From the NCBI RefSeq assembly GCF_021735925.1, contig NZ_WMEA01000001.1:533501-597500 (forward strand): 64,000 nucleotides of DNA. Reading direction: 5' to 3'. The first letter of the stretch is position 1; every line of letters starts with the position of its first letter. The stretch is from Loktanella sp. M215. Lineage in GTDB: Bacteria > Pseudomonadota > Alphaproteobacteria > Rhodobacterales > Rhodobacteraceae. Below, in pieces: positions 35,382 to 42,650 of this stretch. The notes beneath the pieces are model-generated. The model had not been told where the DNA came from and searched no databases. It worked only from the letters and a program-made list of their open reading frames with translations. Both the position numbers and the translations under genes were made by a program.

Positions 35382-35533
35382 ACGCTTCTTACCGGATTGA
35401 AGTATCTTCACACCAAATCCTGCAAGGGAACTATCCCATAAGTAAGTCGCCTTTGTTGGATCGTTTTTTGCTTCATCAATCCGACGTTTTGTCAGTTTCA
35501 CTGGGAGCCTCGAAGTTGTTGAAAATTGATCAT

Positions 35534-35554
35534 GGCAACCACCCAGCAACCACT
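35534..35554 (+). repeat. Candidate integrase arm-type site, right copy
   Basis: Differs from 14796-14816 at two of 21 positions and has the same orientation. It lies just before the integrase start codon, 129 bases from the right att core. Confidence 0.5.
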
Positions 35555-35683
35555 TGGCGTGTTGTCGCATGACAATTCAAAGTAACAAATTTTGGGTTAC
35601 ATGTAAATATTATTGTTTTAAATCAACGTTATATGGAGAAACGTGGCACTGCATAGCAAGCTATAGAAGCTGTGGAAGCGCAA

Positions 35684-35731
35684 ACTTTTAATCAGTAGGT
35701 CTCGGGTTCGGATCCCGACCGGCTCACCACA
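35684..35731 (+). repeat. attR: 48-bp direct repeat, tRNA-Lys 3' half
   Basis: Identical to 14702-14749. It carries only the 3' half of tRNA-Lys, is not a functional tRNA, and marks the right end of the island. About 200 bases of chromosome follow before the moxR-like gene, with no gene seen between. Confidence 0.95.
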
Positions 35732-35936
35732 CATCAATCACCTTCACGTCAGGCACGTCTCGGTCCCGTATGGGGATCGCGCATTTCCCATCATTGGTCG
35801 CGTCGCCCCAAGGCCCGCGCTTGGCGCAAACCCCCTTGCCGACGGTCATCCGAAAGTCTGAGGACGCACGGCTGGTTGTCACACACTTTCCCTGTCAGTC
35901 TGCCCCCATGAACACGTGGCCCGTGGGAGGAGAAAC

Positions 35937-36905
35937 GTGGCGAAAGATCTCGAAAGGCCCCTCGGGCCGGTGATCGCTCTTGCAGAGCAGGTCACCGAAG
36001 GACTGATCGGTCATGGCGCCTTGGTAGAGCGGCTGATGATCGCCCTGCTGGCGGGTGGTCACGTGCTGATCGAAGGCCCACCGGGCCTGGCCAAGACCCG
36101 CGCGGTCAAGCGGCTGGCCACAGGGCTTGAAGGCAGCTTTGCCCGCATCCAGTGCACCCCGGACCTCATGCCCTCTGACATGATCGGCACGCAGGTCTTT
36201 CGCCCCGGCGACGGCGACTTCGCGTTCCTGCAGGGGCCGTTATTTCACCAGCTGGTTCTGGTCGACGAAATCAACCGCGCCCCGCCCAAGGTGCAATCCG
36301 CCCTGCTGGAGGCGATGGCCGAAGGTCAGGTCACCGCCGGTGGCACGACCCGCCCCCTGCCCGATCACTTCATGGTCGTCGCCACCCAGAACGGGATCGA
36401 GAACGAGGGCACCTTTCCCCTGCCAGAGGCGCAGCTGGACCGCTTCCTGCTGCATATCGACCTTGCCCTGCCGGGTGCAGAGGCCGAACGCGCGATCCTT
36501 GATCTGGTCGAGGCCGAGGGGTACGGCGCACCTGCCGCGCTGCCGGTGCGCCTGACATCCGGGCAACTGAAGGCGGCACAGGCCGCCGTGGCGGCGGTGC
36601 ATCTGGCCCCGGCGCTCAAGGATTACATCGTGCGGCTGGTCATGGCGACGCGGGACACGGCGGACGGCCCCCTCGACGGGTTGATCGCGCATGCGGTGTC
36701 CCCGCGGGGATCGCTGTCGCTGGCCGCGGCCGCCCGCGCACGCGCAGCCCTGCTGGGGCGCGACCACGCCCTGCCCGAAGATGTCGAGGCGCTGGCGCAG
36801 GATGCGCTGTCGCACCGCCTGATCCCCAGTTGGCGCGCGACCTCTGACGGGCAGTCGGGCCGCGACATCGTGGCAAGGCTCTTGGCCAATGTCCGGCCTT
36901 ACTGA
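35937..36905 (+). CDS. moxR: MoxR-family AAA+ ATPase (MxaR-like)
   Basis: MoxR ATPases are chaperone-like and work with vWA proteins to mature metalloenzymes such as methanol dehydrogenase. Walker A is EGPPGLAKTRA, Walker B LVLVDEINRAPPK, with sensor 1 VVATQNGIENEGTFPLPEAQ and the arginine region LDRFLLHI. The GTG at 35937 is chosen because GGAGGAG sits at ideal distance; upstream frames lack one. It is the first gene of a tightly overlapping seven-gene operon (to 41622) and lies just outside the right end of the genomic island. Confidence 0.93.
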   Translation: MAKDLERPLGPVIALAEQVTEGLIGHGALVERLMIALLAGGHVLIEGPPGLAKTRAVKRLATGLEGSFARIQCTPDLMPSDMIGTQVFRPGDGDFAFLQGPLFHQLVLVDEINRAPPKVQSALLEAMAEGQVTAGGTTRPLPDHFMVVATQNGIENEGTFPLPEAQLDRFLLHIDLALPGAEAERAILDLVEAEGYGAPAALPVRLTSGQLKAAQAAVAAVHLAPALKDYIVRLVMATRDTADGPLDGLIAHAVSPRGSLSLAAAARARAALLGRDHALPEDVEALAQDALSHRLIPSWRATSDGQSGRDIVARLLANVRPY

Positions 36906-37731
36906 TCCGGCTGGCGTCAGCGCCGCCGCCCTGATGCGGCTGGAGGCGCTGGCCCGCCAGCCCCGCGGCACGATGGCGCTGGCGGAACGGCCCGGTGCGG
37001 TGTCGATCCGCAAGAAGGGGCGCGGGCAGGAAGTGCGCGAGATCCGTCCCTTTGCGGATGGTGACGATCCCCGCCATCTGGACGCCGCCGCCACGGCCCG
37101 CACCGGCGCGCTTCAGACCCGCACGTTTCAGGAAGACCGCGAACAGACGGTGCTGCTGATCGCGGACTTTCGCCGTCCGATGTTGTGGGGCACCAAGGGG
37201 CGACTGCGGTCGGTCGCGGCGGCAGAGGCGCTGGCCCTGATCGGCTGGCAGGTCGTACTGGACGGCGGGGCAGCCGGCGTCGTGGCGCTGACCGATGCCG
37301 GGCCTTACGTCGAACGTCCCCGCACGCGGGCGCGGGGCATGGCGCTGGTCGCGGGCTGCCTTGCGCGGGCGCATTTTGTGGCCCTGTCGAGCCAGCTTGC
37401 GGTGACACCCCTCGTGCCCGCCCTGATGCGCGCCGCGCCCCTTGCCCCGCGCGGCGCCTTGATCGCGATCGCGACGGGCCTTGATGTCCCGGGGGACGGA
37501 CTGGACGCGGCCCTCGCCGCCCTGACCGACCGGTGCCGGGTCCACCTGATCCTGACCGAGGATACCTTCGAGACGGCCCCGCCATCGCAGCCCCTGTCTT
37601 ACGCCACACCCGAAGGCACCGCACGCGCCCGATTCCACGGGTTGGCGCAGGACCGCACCCGGCGCGCGGCCGCTCTGGTCCGACCCGGATTGCAGGTCGA
37701 GCGTCTGTCGACAGACATGGCGCTGGCATGA
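36889..37731 (+). CDS. DUF58 protein (MxaS-like)
   Basis: The 280-residue protein has the DUF58 core: GRGQEVREIRPFADGDDPRH, then DAAATARTGALQTRTFQEDR, where the acidic pair and the R-F-x-x-x-R pattern are visible. Such proteins accompany MoxR ATPases and vWA proteins. It overlaps moxR by 17 bases and the next gene by 4. In Paracoccus-type mxa operons the DUF58 gene is mxaS, directly after mxaR, so it is the likely equivalent. Probably a cytoplasmic or membrane-peripheral adaptor in methanol dehydrogenase maturation; direct evidence is absent. Confidence 0.82.
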   Translation: MSGLTDPAGVSAAALMRLEALARQPRGTMALAERPGAVSIRKKGRGQEVREIRPFADGDDPRHLDAAATARTGALQTRTFQEDREQTVLLIADFRRPMLWGTKGRLRSVAAAEALALIGWQVVLDGGAAGVVALTDAGPYVERPRTRARGMALVAGCLARAHFVALSSQLAVTPLVPALMRAAPLAPRGALIAIATGLDVPGDGLDAALAALTDRCRVHLILTEDTFETAPPSQPLSYATPEGTARARFHGLAQDRTRRAAALVRPGLQVERLSTDMALA

Positions 37732-38087
37732 CCCCAGACATCGTCCGCGACCTGCATCCCCCGCGCCTGCCCGCAGATTTCGTCTCGCTCGGCTGGCCGG
37801 ACCTGCTGGCCGCCTTCGGCGTCGGGCTGATCCTCGCGGGTCTGGCCCTGATTGTGCTGCAACCGGCGCTGCGGCCCCGCAGACGACCCCTGCGCCTGAA
37901 TGACCGCATCGCCGCTGCGGCCAGACTGCCGGACGACGCGCGCCTGATCGCCTTGTCTGCGTTGCTGGCGGATCGCGGCCAGCCGCTGCCCGACGACCTC
38001 CGCCATGCGCTTTACGCAGGCACCCCCTACGACCCCGCCCGGGCCGAGGCACTGCTGCGCAAACCGCGCGAGGCTGCGCATGTTTGA
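37728..38087 (+). CDS. Small membrane protein of the MoxR/vWA operon (DUF4381-like)
   Basis: The 119-residue protein starts MTPDIVRDLHPPRLPADF, has one strong membrane helix (LLAAFGVGLILAGLALIVLQ, about residues 24-45), then a basic stretch and a helical cytoplasmic tail with ARLIALSALLADRG. Such small proteins occur between DUF58 and vWA genes in many MoxR operons (DUF4381). It overlaps its neighbours by 4 and 8 bases. Family assignment is tentative; position is the main support. Confidence 0.65.
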   Translation: MTPDIVRDLHPPRLPADFVSLGWPDLLAAFGVGLILAGLALIVLQPALRPRRRPLRLNDRIAAAARLPDDARLIALSALLADRGQPLPDDLRHALYAGTPYDPARAEALLRKPREAAHV

Positions 38088-39021
38088 CCTCGCCACCCCT
38101 TGGGCCTTGTTGCTGCTGCCCCTGCCGCTGCTGGTTCTTCTGCTTCCGCCCCAGCAGGCTACGGATCAGGCCTTCGTCCTGCCAGAGGGCATCGCACGGC
38201 AGGCCGCGCCTGACACCCACCCCCTGCGCGGCACCGGGCCGTGGCTCGCCGCCGCGATCTGGGTCGCCCTGGTGCTGGCCATCGCCGGGCCACAGCGGAT
38301 CACGCTGCAGCCTGACCGCACCGCATCCGGGCGCGACATCATCCTGACGCTGGACATGTCCGGCAGCATGGCGACGCCGGACTTTTCCCTGAACGGCGAG
38401 ACGGTCAGCCGCCTCGCCGCGGTCAAGGACGTGGCCGCGCGCTTTGTCGCCGCGCGCACCGGGGACCGCATCGGCCTCGTGATCTTTGCCGACCGCGCCT
38501 ATGTCGCGGCCCCGCTGACCCACGACCTGACCGCCGTCAGCCGCGCCATCGCGGAGGCCGAGATCGGCCTGACGGGTCGGTCCACCGCCATTTCCGACGG
38601 GCTGGGGTTGGCGCTGAAGCGGATCATCGCAGAGCCGTCCACCAGCAATGTCATCGTCCTTCTGTCCGACGGCCGCGATACCGCCGCGCGCCTTGACGCC
38701 GAACAGGTCGCGGCGCTGGCAGCAGAGGACGGCGTGCGCATCCACACCATTGCCCTGGGACCGGAGGATCTGGAAACCCGCCCCGCAGCGCGCGATGCGG
38801 TGGACCTTGCCACCCTGCGGGCCATCGCCACGGCCGCCGGCGGCACCACCTTTCGCGTGCGCAACACCGACGATCTGCAGCAGATCATGGATGAACTCGA
38901 CCGGCTGGAGCCGAACCCCGGCGACCGTCCGCCCCTCGCCATTCCCCACCCGCTTTGGCCGTTCAGCGCGGCGGCGGCCCTTGCTCTGTGCCTTTTCGCG
39001 GGCCAAAGGCGACGCGCATGA
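38080..39021 (+). CDS. vWA-domain membrane protein (MxaC/BatA-like)
   Basis: The 313-residue protein has two N-terminal membrane helices (WALLLLPLPLLVLLL and WLAAAIWVALVLAIAG), a von Willebrand A domain with an intact MIDAS site (LTLDMSGSMA, then LTGRSTAISDGLGLALKR and IVLLSDGRDT), and a C-terminal helix. It is anchored in the inner membrane, with the vWA domain in the cytoplasm or periplasm, and is expected to work with the MoxR ATPase. In Paracoccus operons the corresponding gene is mxaC. Start 38080 (MFDLATPW) overlaps the previous gene. Confidence 0.85.
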   Translation: MFDLATPWALLLLPLPLLVLLLPPQQATDQAFVLPEGIARQAAPDTHPLRGTGPWLAAAIWVALVLAIAGPQRITLQPDRTASGRDIILTLDMSGSMATPDFSLNGETVSRLAAVKDVAARFVAARTGDRIGLVIFADRAYVAAPLTHDLTAVSRAIAEAEIGLTGRSTAISDGLGLALKRIIAEPSTSNVIVLLSDGRDTAARLDAEQVAALAAEDGVRIHTIALGPEDLETRPAARDAVDLATLRAIATAAGGTTFRVRNTDDLQQIMDELDRLEPNPGDRPPLAIPHPLWPFSAAAALALCLFAGQRRRA

Positions 39022-39935
39022 GCGGTCTGCTGCTGCTGCGCCCATGGTGGTTGCTGGCCCTGCTGCCGGTTCTGGGGCTCGCCTGGTGGGTGCGGCAGCG
39101 CAGGCTGGCAGGTGACTGGGCCGGGATCATCGACCCCGCGCTGCTGGGTCCGCTGCGCCGCCTGGGAGCGCTGACCGACGGGCGGCGCGACGCGGCGCTG
39201 CTGCTGCCGTTCATCGCGGCGGCGGTCATTGTGCTGGCCCTGACCGGCCCGGCGCGACTTCTACCCGGTGCCGTCGCCTACCGCGCGCTGGACCCGTTAA
39301 TCCTGTTGCTCGACCTCTCACCCTCGATCACCACGGCCCCCGCATTGGCGGACCTGCAAGCCGCCGCAGCGACGGTCATGGCCGACGCGCAGGAACGCCC
39401 CGTCGGCATCATGGTCTACGGCGCCGACGCCTACCTCGTGTCGGCCCCGACCTCTGACGCCGCGAGCCTCGAAAGCCTGATCGCCGTGCTGGACCGCGAG
39501 ACGATGCCGGTCAGCGGCAGCCGCCCGGACATCGCCCTGTCGATGGCGAACGATCTGTTTGCGCAGGACGGTATCGGCATCGGCGGTGCGGACCTGATCG
39601 TGATCTCTGACGGTGGCGGGACGGACAAACAGGCCCTGGACGAGGCGGCCCGCCTGCGCGCCGTTGGCGCCCGGGTCTGGGCCCTGACGCTGGACAAGAC
39701 ATCGCCAGAGGCACCGGCCCCCGATCCTGCGTCTCTCGCGGCACTGGCGCAGGCGGGCGGCGGCGCGGCGGCGCCGGCCGCTGAGGCCCGGCCTTTGCTG
39801 CAACGCATCGACTCCGCGCGCACCGCGCGGCTGGCGCGCAGCGATGATGCCACGGACGCCGTGCGCGACTTCGGCCGCTGGCTGCTGATCCTTGCCCTGC
39901 CTGCTGCCGCCCTGATGTTCCGGCGGCGCAGATGA
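39018..39935 (+). CDS. vWA-domain membrane protein (MxaL/BatB-like)
   Basis: The 305-residue protein repeats the layout of its neighbour: N-terminal membrane segments (WWLLALLPVLGLAWWV; FIAAAVIVLALTGPA), a vWA domain with LILLLDLSPSITTAPALADL, SGSRPDIALSMANDLF and LIVISDGGGTD, and a C-terminal helix LLILALPAAALMF. The first MIDAS motif is DLSPS, acceptable for metal binding. Overlaps both neighbours by 4 bases. It is likely the mxaL equivalent, paired with the preceding vWA protein. Confidence 0.83.
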   Translation: MSGLLLLRPWWLLALLPVLGLAWWVRQRRLAGDWAGIIDPALLGPLRRLGALTDGRRDAALLLPFIAAAVIVLALTGPARLLPGAVAYRALDPLILLLDLSPSITTAPALADLQAAAATVMADAQERPVGIMVYGADAYLVSAPTSDAASLESLIAVLDRETMPVSGSRPDIALSMANDLFAQDGIGIGGADLIVISDGGGTDKQALDEAARLRAVGARVWALTLDKTSPEAPAPDPASLAALAQAGGGAAAPAAEARPLLQRIDSARTARLARSDDATDAVRDFGRWLLILALPAAALMFRRRR

Positions 39936-40528
39936 TCCGCCTGACGCTGATCGTCGCCGGCCTGATCGCCCTGCTCGTCAGCGGGGGCGATGCCCGCGGC
40001 AAGCTGGCGCTGCTGTTGGGAATGCCGGGACTCGCGGCACAATCCGTATCGAACCCTGACGTGCGCGGCGTGATGCTTTACGATGCCGGCGACTACGAGG
40101 CCGCCGACGATGCGTTCCGCGAAGCGGGGCGCGGATCGACCTACAACCGCGGCCTCAGCCTTGCGGCCACGGGCAAGTATCCTCTGTCACGCGCCTATTT
40201 CGACGCAGTCCTCTTTGCCAACCCCGCCGACAGTCAGGCGCGAGAGAACCGCAACGTCGTCAATGCCCTGATCCCGCCGCTGCAGGGCGACGGCAATGGC
40301 GCGGGCCGCATCGCCACCGTCGTTATCGCGACCCCCGGCGGCTCTCCCGTGGCAGAGGCGCGGCGGCTGGGCCGTCCGCTGGACGAAGGCAAGCGGGTCG
40401 CGGACGCGGCGTGGCTTGCAACGCTGCCCGACGACCCCGGCGAATTCCTGCGGCTGCGGCTGCGCGACGAATACGGACGCCGTCTGGCGATGGGCCTGAC
40501 CGCGCCGGACAAGGGGGATCCATGGTGA
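39932..40528 (+). CDS. TPR-like periplasmic/membrane protein (MxaK-like)
   Basis: The 198-residue protein has an N-terminal hydrophobic segment (LTLIVAGLIALLVSGG) and a TPR-like core (GVMLYDAGDYEAADDAFREA, GLSLAATGKYPLSRAYFDAV) seen in the BatC/MxaK type of partner. The C-terminus is conserved-looking (DDPGEFLRLRLRDEYGRRLA). It overlaps the next gene by 7 bases. Its place in the operon, with two vWA genes before and a BatD-like gene after, suggests a scaffold for the maturation complex. Confidence 0.7.
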   Translation: MIRLTLIVAGLIALLVSGGDARGKLALLLGMPGLAAQSVSNPDVRGVMLYDAGDYEAADDAFREAGRGSTYNRGLSLAATGKYPLSRAYFDAVLFANPADSQARENRNVVNALIPPLQGDGNGAGRIATVVIATPGGSPVAEARRLGRPLDEGKRVADAAWLATLPDDPGEFLRLRLRDEYGRRLAMGLTAPDKGDPW

Positions 40529-41622
40529 AACTGCTCGCATGTCTGCTGCTGCTGGCCGGTCCCGCGCTGGCGCAGGACAAACCCGGCATGCACATGTCGA
40601 TCATCGCCGATCCCGGCCACGACACCTCTGTTGTGGGAGAGATGATTCCGCTGACGATCCGCGCCGTCTACGACCTGAAGGTCGCCAACGAAAAGCTGGA
40701 AATCCTCGGCACCGGGTCCTTCGACTGGATCCAGACCGCCCCCGATGACTGGCACGAGGAGATGATCGACGGCCTGTCCCGCATCGTGATGGAGCGTCAC
40801 GTCGCGGTCTGGCCCAAGCAATCCGGCATGGTGACATTTGGCCCCGCGATCCACCACCTGACGGTCATCGACCGCCAGAGCCAGCGACAGGACATGGATG
40901 TCACGGGACAACCGCTGGCCTTGTCCGTCGGTGCCTTTCCCATCGACCGCGGCTGGCATCTGTCGGCCGAAGCGGTCGAGCTGACCGACGAGCTGTCTGC
41001 CGACGCGGGTCACCTGCCCGACGGCGCGACGGTCATCCGCAAGGTCACGCTCCGCGCGCTGGGTGCCTTACCGGAACAATTGCCGCCCCGCCCCGTCGTG
41101 TCCGAAAACTGGCTGATCACCTTCGCCGCCCCGGTGCAGCGGGACCTGTTCCTGACCGCCGAAGGGCCGGTGGCACAGGTCATCTGGACGTGGGAATTCC
41201 GCCCCCATACGGGCGAGCCCGGTGTGCTGGAAGGCGTCACCATCCCCTACTTCAACGCGACAACCCGGCGGATGGATGCGGTCGAGATTCCGTCGCTGCC
41301 GATTGCGGTCGCAAGCTTCTTCAACGCGCAGACGCTGACCGGGGTGATCGGCGCGCGGCAGGTCTGGTTGCTGATCGGTCTGTCGGTTATAGGCCTGATC
41401 GTCGGGCTGGCCGTGGCCGCCCTGCGCCTTGCGCCGGATGCCACCGCAGCAGGCTGGGCGCGCGTCCGGAGACGCTGGTCGCCGCTGCCCCGCTTCGCGC
41501 TGTGGCAGGCCCGGCGGCGCGGCGATCTGCTGGCGGAACGCCGGGCCGCACAGGATGCCGGGCTGCCGCCCGCACGGCTGGCGGCGCTGGACCGGCGGAT
41601 CTACGGACCCGCCGGCCCCTAA
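40522..41622 (+). CDS. Signal-peptide membrane protein (BatD/MxaA-like)
   Basis: The 366-residue protein has a signal peptide (MVKLLACLLLLAGPALAQ), an Ig-like periplasmic region of about 270 residues with IPLTIRAVYDLKVANEKLEI and VIRKVTLRALGALPEQLP, a single membrane helix (VWLLIGLSVIGLIVGLAVAA), and a cytoplasmic helical tail. That is the BatD and MxaA layout. A GGGGGAT ribosome-binding site precedes the ATG at 40522. It is the last gene of the operon, convergent with the gene at 41626, with stop codons three bases apart. MxaA in Paracoccus is needed for calcium insertion into MxaF; here the client would be XoxF or an unlinked enzyme. Confidence 0.7.
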   Translation: MVKLLACLLLLAGPALAQDKPGMHMSIIADPGHDTSVVGEMIPLTIRAVYDLKVANEKLEILGTGSFDWIQTAPDDWHEEMIDGLSRIVMERHVAVWPKQSGMVTFGPAIHHLTVIDRQSQRQDMDVTGQPLALSVGAFPIDRGWHLSAEAVELTDELSADAGHLPDGATVIRKVTLRALGALPEQLPPRPVVSENWLITFAAPVQRDLFLTAEGPVAQVIWTWEFRPHTGEPGVLEGVTIPYFNATTRRMDAVEIPSLPIAVASFFNAQTLTGVIGARQVWLLIGLSVIGLIVGLAVAALRLAPDATAAGWARVRRRWSPLPRFALWQARRRGDLLAERRAAQDAGLPPARLAALDRRIYGPAGP

Positions 41623-41625
41623 GAC

Positions 41626-41982
41626 TTACTGAAAGCAAAGCATTTCGGCCTCGGCCTGCGCGCGGCGCAAAGCGGCCAGCATCTCGTTGACGGAGGCTGT
41701 GCCGCCCCTGAACATCGCCGCCCGTTCGCCACCGCCCTGCCGCAGTTGCAGCACCGTCTCGGCCGAGACGTAACCATCGTAGGGCAGGATCGACGCGATG
41801 GTGTCGATCGAGCAGGAGCATTTGGTCAGCGCTTCACGGGTCTGGCCGTTGGTCGCCATGCAGCCAAAGACGTAATCCGCCCGCGCCTCGGTCGGGTAGT
41901 CGTTCAGGGCCGGGGCGATCGGCTCTGCTGCCAGCAGGGGCGTCGCGGTCAGGGCAAGGCAAAGGGTCAGGATACGCATCAT
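41626..41982 (-). CDS. Secreted small cysteine-containing protein
   Basis: The 118-residue protein has a signal peptide (LTLCLALTATPLLAA) and a mature domain with ADYVFGCMATNG and ALTKCSCSIDTIASILPYDG, so three or more cysteines that could form disulfides in the periplasm. No family name is known to me; similar proteins accompany methanol-oxidation clusters. It overlaps the upstream gene by ATGA, so both are made together. Confidence 0.65.
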   Translation of the reverse strand: MMRILTLCLALTATPLLAAEPIAPALNDYPTEARADYVFGCMATNGQTREALTKCSCSIDTIASILPYDGYVSAETVLQLRQGGGERAAMFRGGTASVNEMLAALRRAQAEAEMLCFQ

Positions 41983-42632
41983 TCTTCCAGTGTCATGGTT
42001 TCGCTATAGGCGCCGGGACCGTCGCCCGCGTGGGCGGCCAGTTGCGTGATCATCCCCGGATCGGCGGGATCGAAGGTCAAATCGACGGCCAGCCCGGCCC
42101 AGTCACCCATGCGCGCGGCATTCGGGTCCTGTGCGAAAGGGGTCAGGCTGACGGTCTGCGGACCAGTCCCCGACAGATCAGGGGCGGCCTCTGCCAACGT
42201 CGCGCGCATCGTGTTGCGGATATAGAACGGGCTGCCGCCGGTCTGGGCCGCCATGTTCCGCACGACGTTTTCCAGAAAGAAGATCAGGACCGGGTTCGGC
42301 CCTTTGGCCGAAAAGCTGGCCACGGGTTTCGTTTGGTCACCCTCGATCCGCGTCATGACGATCTGCGGGCCGGTCTCGCCGGGCGTCACGGTCATCAGCA
42401 CCTCACCGTCCACCACGGCGTCTGGCAGCGGCACACCCGTTCCGGCGCCGGGCATCGCCTGCCCGGCGGGCAGACCCGGCAGGCGGCGGTCAAGGGTGTA
42501 TCGTACCACAGCGTAACTGGGCAGATCGGTCAGCGTACCGGGTGCCATGATCAGGTCCGTGAGCGGCCCCGCCAGCGCGGGCAGCGTCACGAGGCACAGA
42601 CCCGCAGGCCCAAGTATCTTGAAAAAATTCAT
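41979..42632 (-). CDS. Secreted hypothetical protein of the methylotrophy cluster
   Basis: The 217-residue protein has a signal peptide (LGPAGLCLVTLPALAG) and a beta-rich periplasmic domain (YAVVRYTLDRRLPGLPAGQA, VLMTVTPGETGPQIVMTRIE). Function unknown. It lies between the kinase gene and a small secreted protein, on the strand opposite the MoxR operon, preceded by a GAGGGA ribosome-binding site. Probably exported and part of the alcohol-oxidation system by location only. Confidence 0.6.
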   Translation of the reverse strand: MNFFKILGPAGLCLVTLPALAGPLTDLIMAPGTLTDLPSYAVVRYTLDRRLPGLPAGQAMPGAGTGVPLPDAVVDGEVLMTVTPGETGPQIVMTRIEGDQTKPVASFSAKGPNPVLIFFLENVVRNMAAQTGGSPFYIRNTMRATLAEAAPDLSGTGPQTVSLTPFAQDPNAARMGDWAGLAVDLTFDPADPGMITQLAAHAGDGPGAYSETMTLEE

Positions 42633-42650
42633 GAATTCAGTCCCTCATAC

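Larger units (their letters stand above)
32836..35501 (-). pseudogene. Tyrosine integrase of the island, split by an insertion sequence
   Basis: The N-terminal piece (35501 to about 35376, GTG start, KLTKRRIDEAKNDPTKATYL, the DUF4102-type start) and the C-terminal piece (33888 to 32836) belong together. The C-terminal piece has the core-binding region and the catalytic set: GARRSEI, HDLRHTAAS and LLGHTQTQTTARYAHVD with the nucleophile Tyr. Removing the inserted element and one copy of its 6-bp target duplication restores an uninterrupted frame of about 390 codons, the normal length for P4-like integrases. The gene ends beside the right attachment site as expected. Intact it would have catalysed integration at tRNA-Lys. 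Confidence 0.9.
14702..35731. mobile_element. tRNA-Lys genomic island of about 21 kb
   Basis: A perfect 48-bp direct repeat at 14702-14749 and 35684-35731, the first copy being the 3' half of tRNA-Lys, brackets this segment. Inside are a broken tyrosine integrase adjacent to the right end, an excisionase-like HTH gene, a candidate replication protein, insertion-sequence remnants and defence genes. The left third is clearly A+T-richer than the flanks. The integrase is interrupted, so self-excision should need help from elsewhere. Confidence 0.93.

Noticed and set aside
14750..35683. CRISPR array or prophage
   Set aside because: No regularly spaced repeats and no phage structural, terminase or lysis genes were seen.
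35684..35731. A second tRNA-Lys
   Set aside because: Only the 3' half is present, without acceptor 5' strand and D-arm; it is the attR repeat.
36640..39045. An 801-codon minus-strand frame opposite the MoxR operon
   Set aside because: Low-complexity Arg/Gly/Gln composition typical of antisense frames and no motifs, while the plus strand encodes vWA and MoxR domains.
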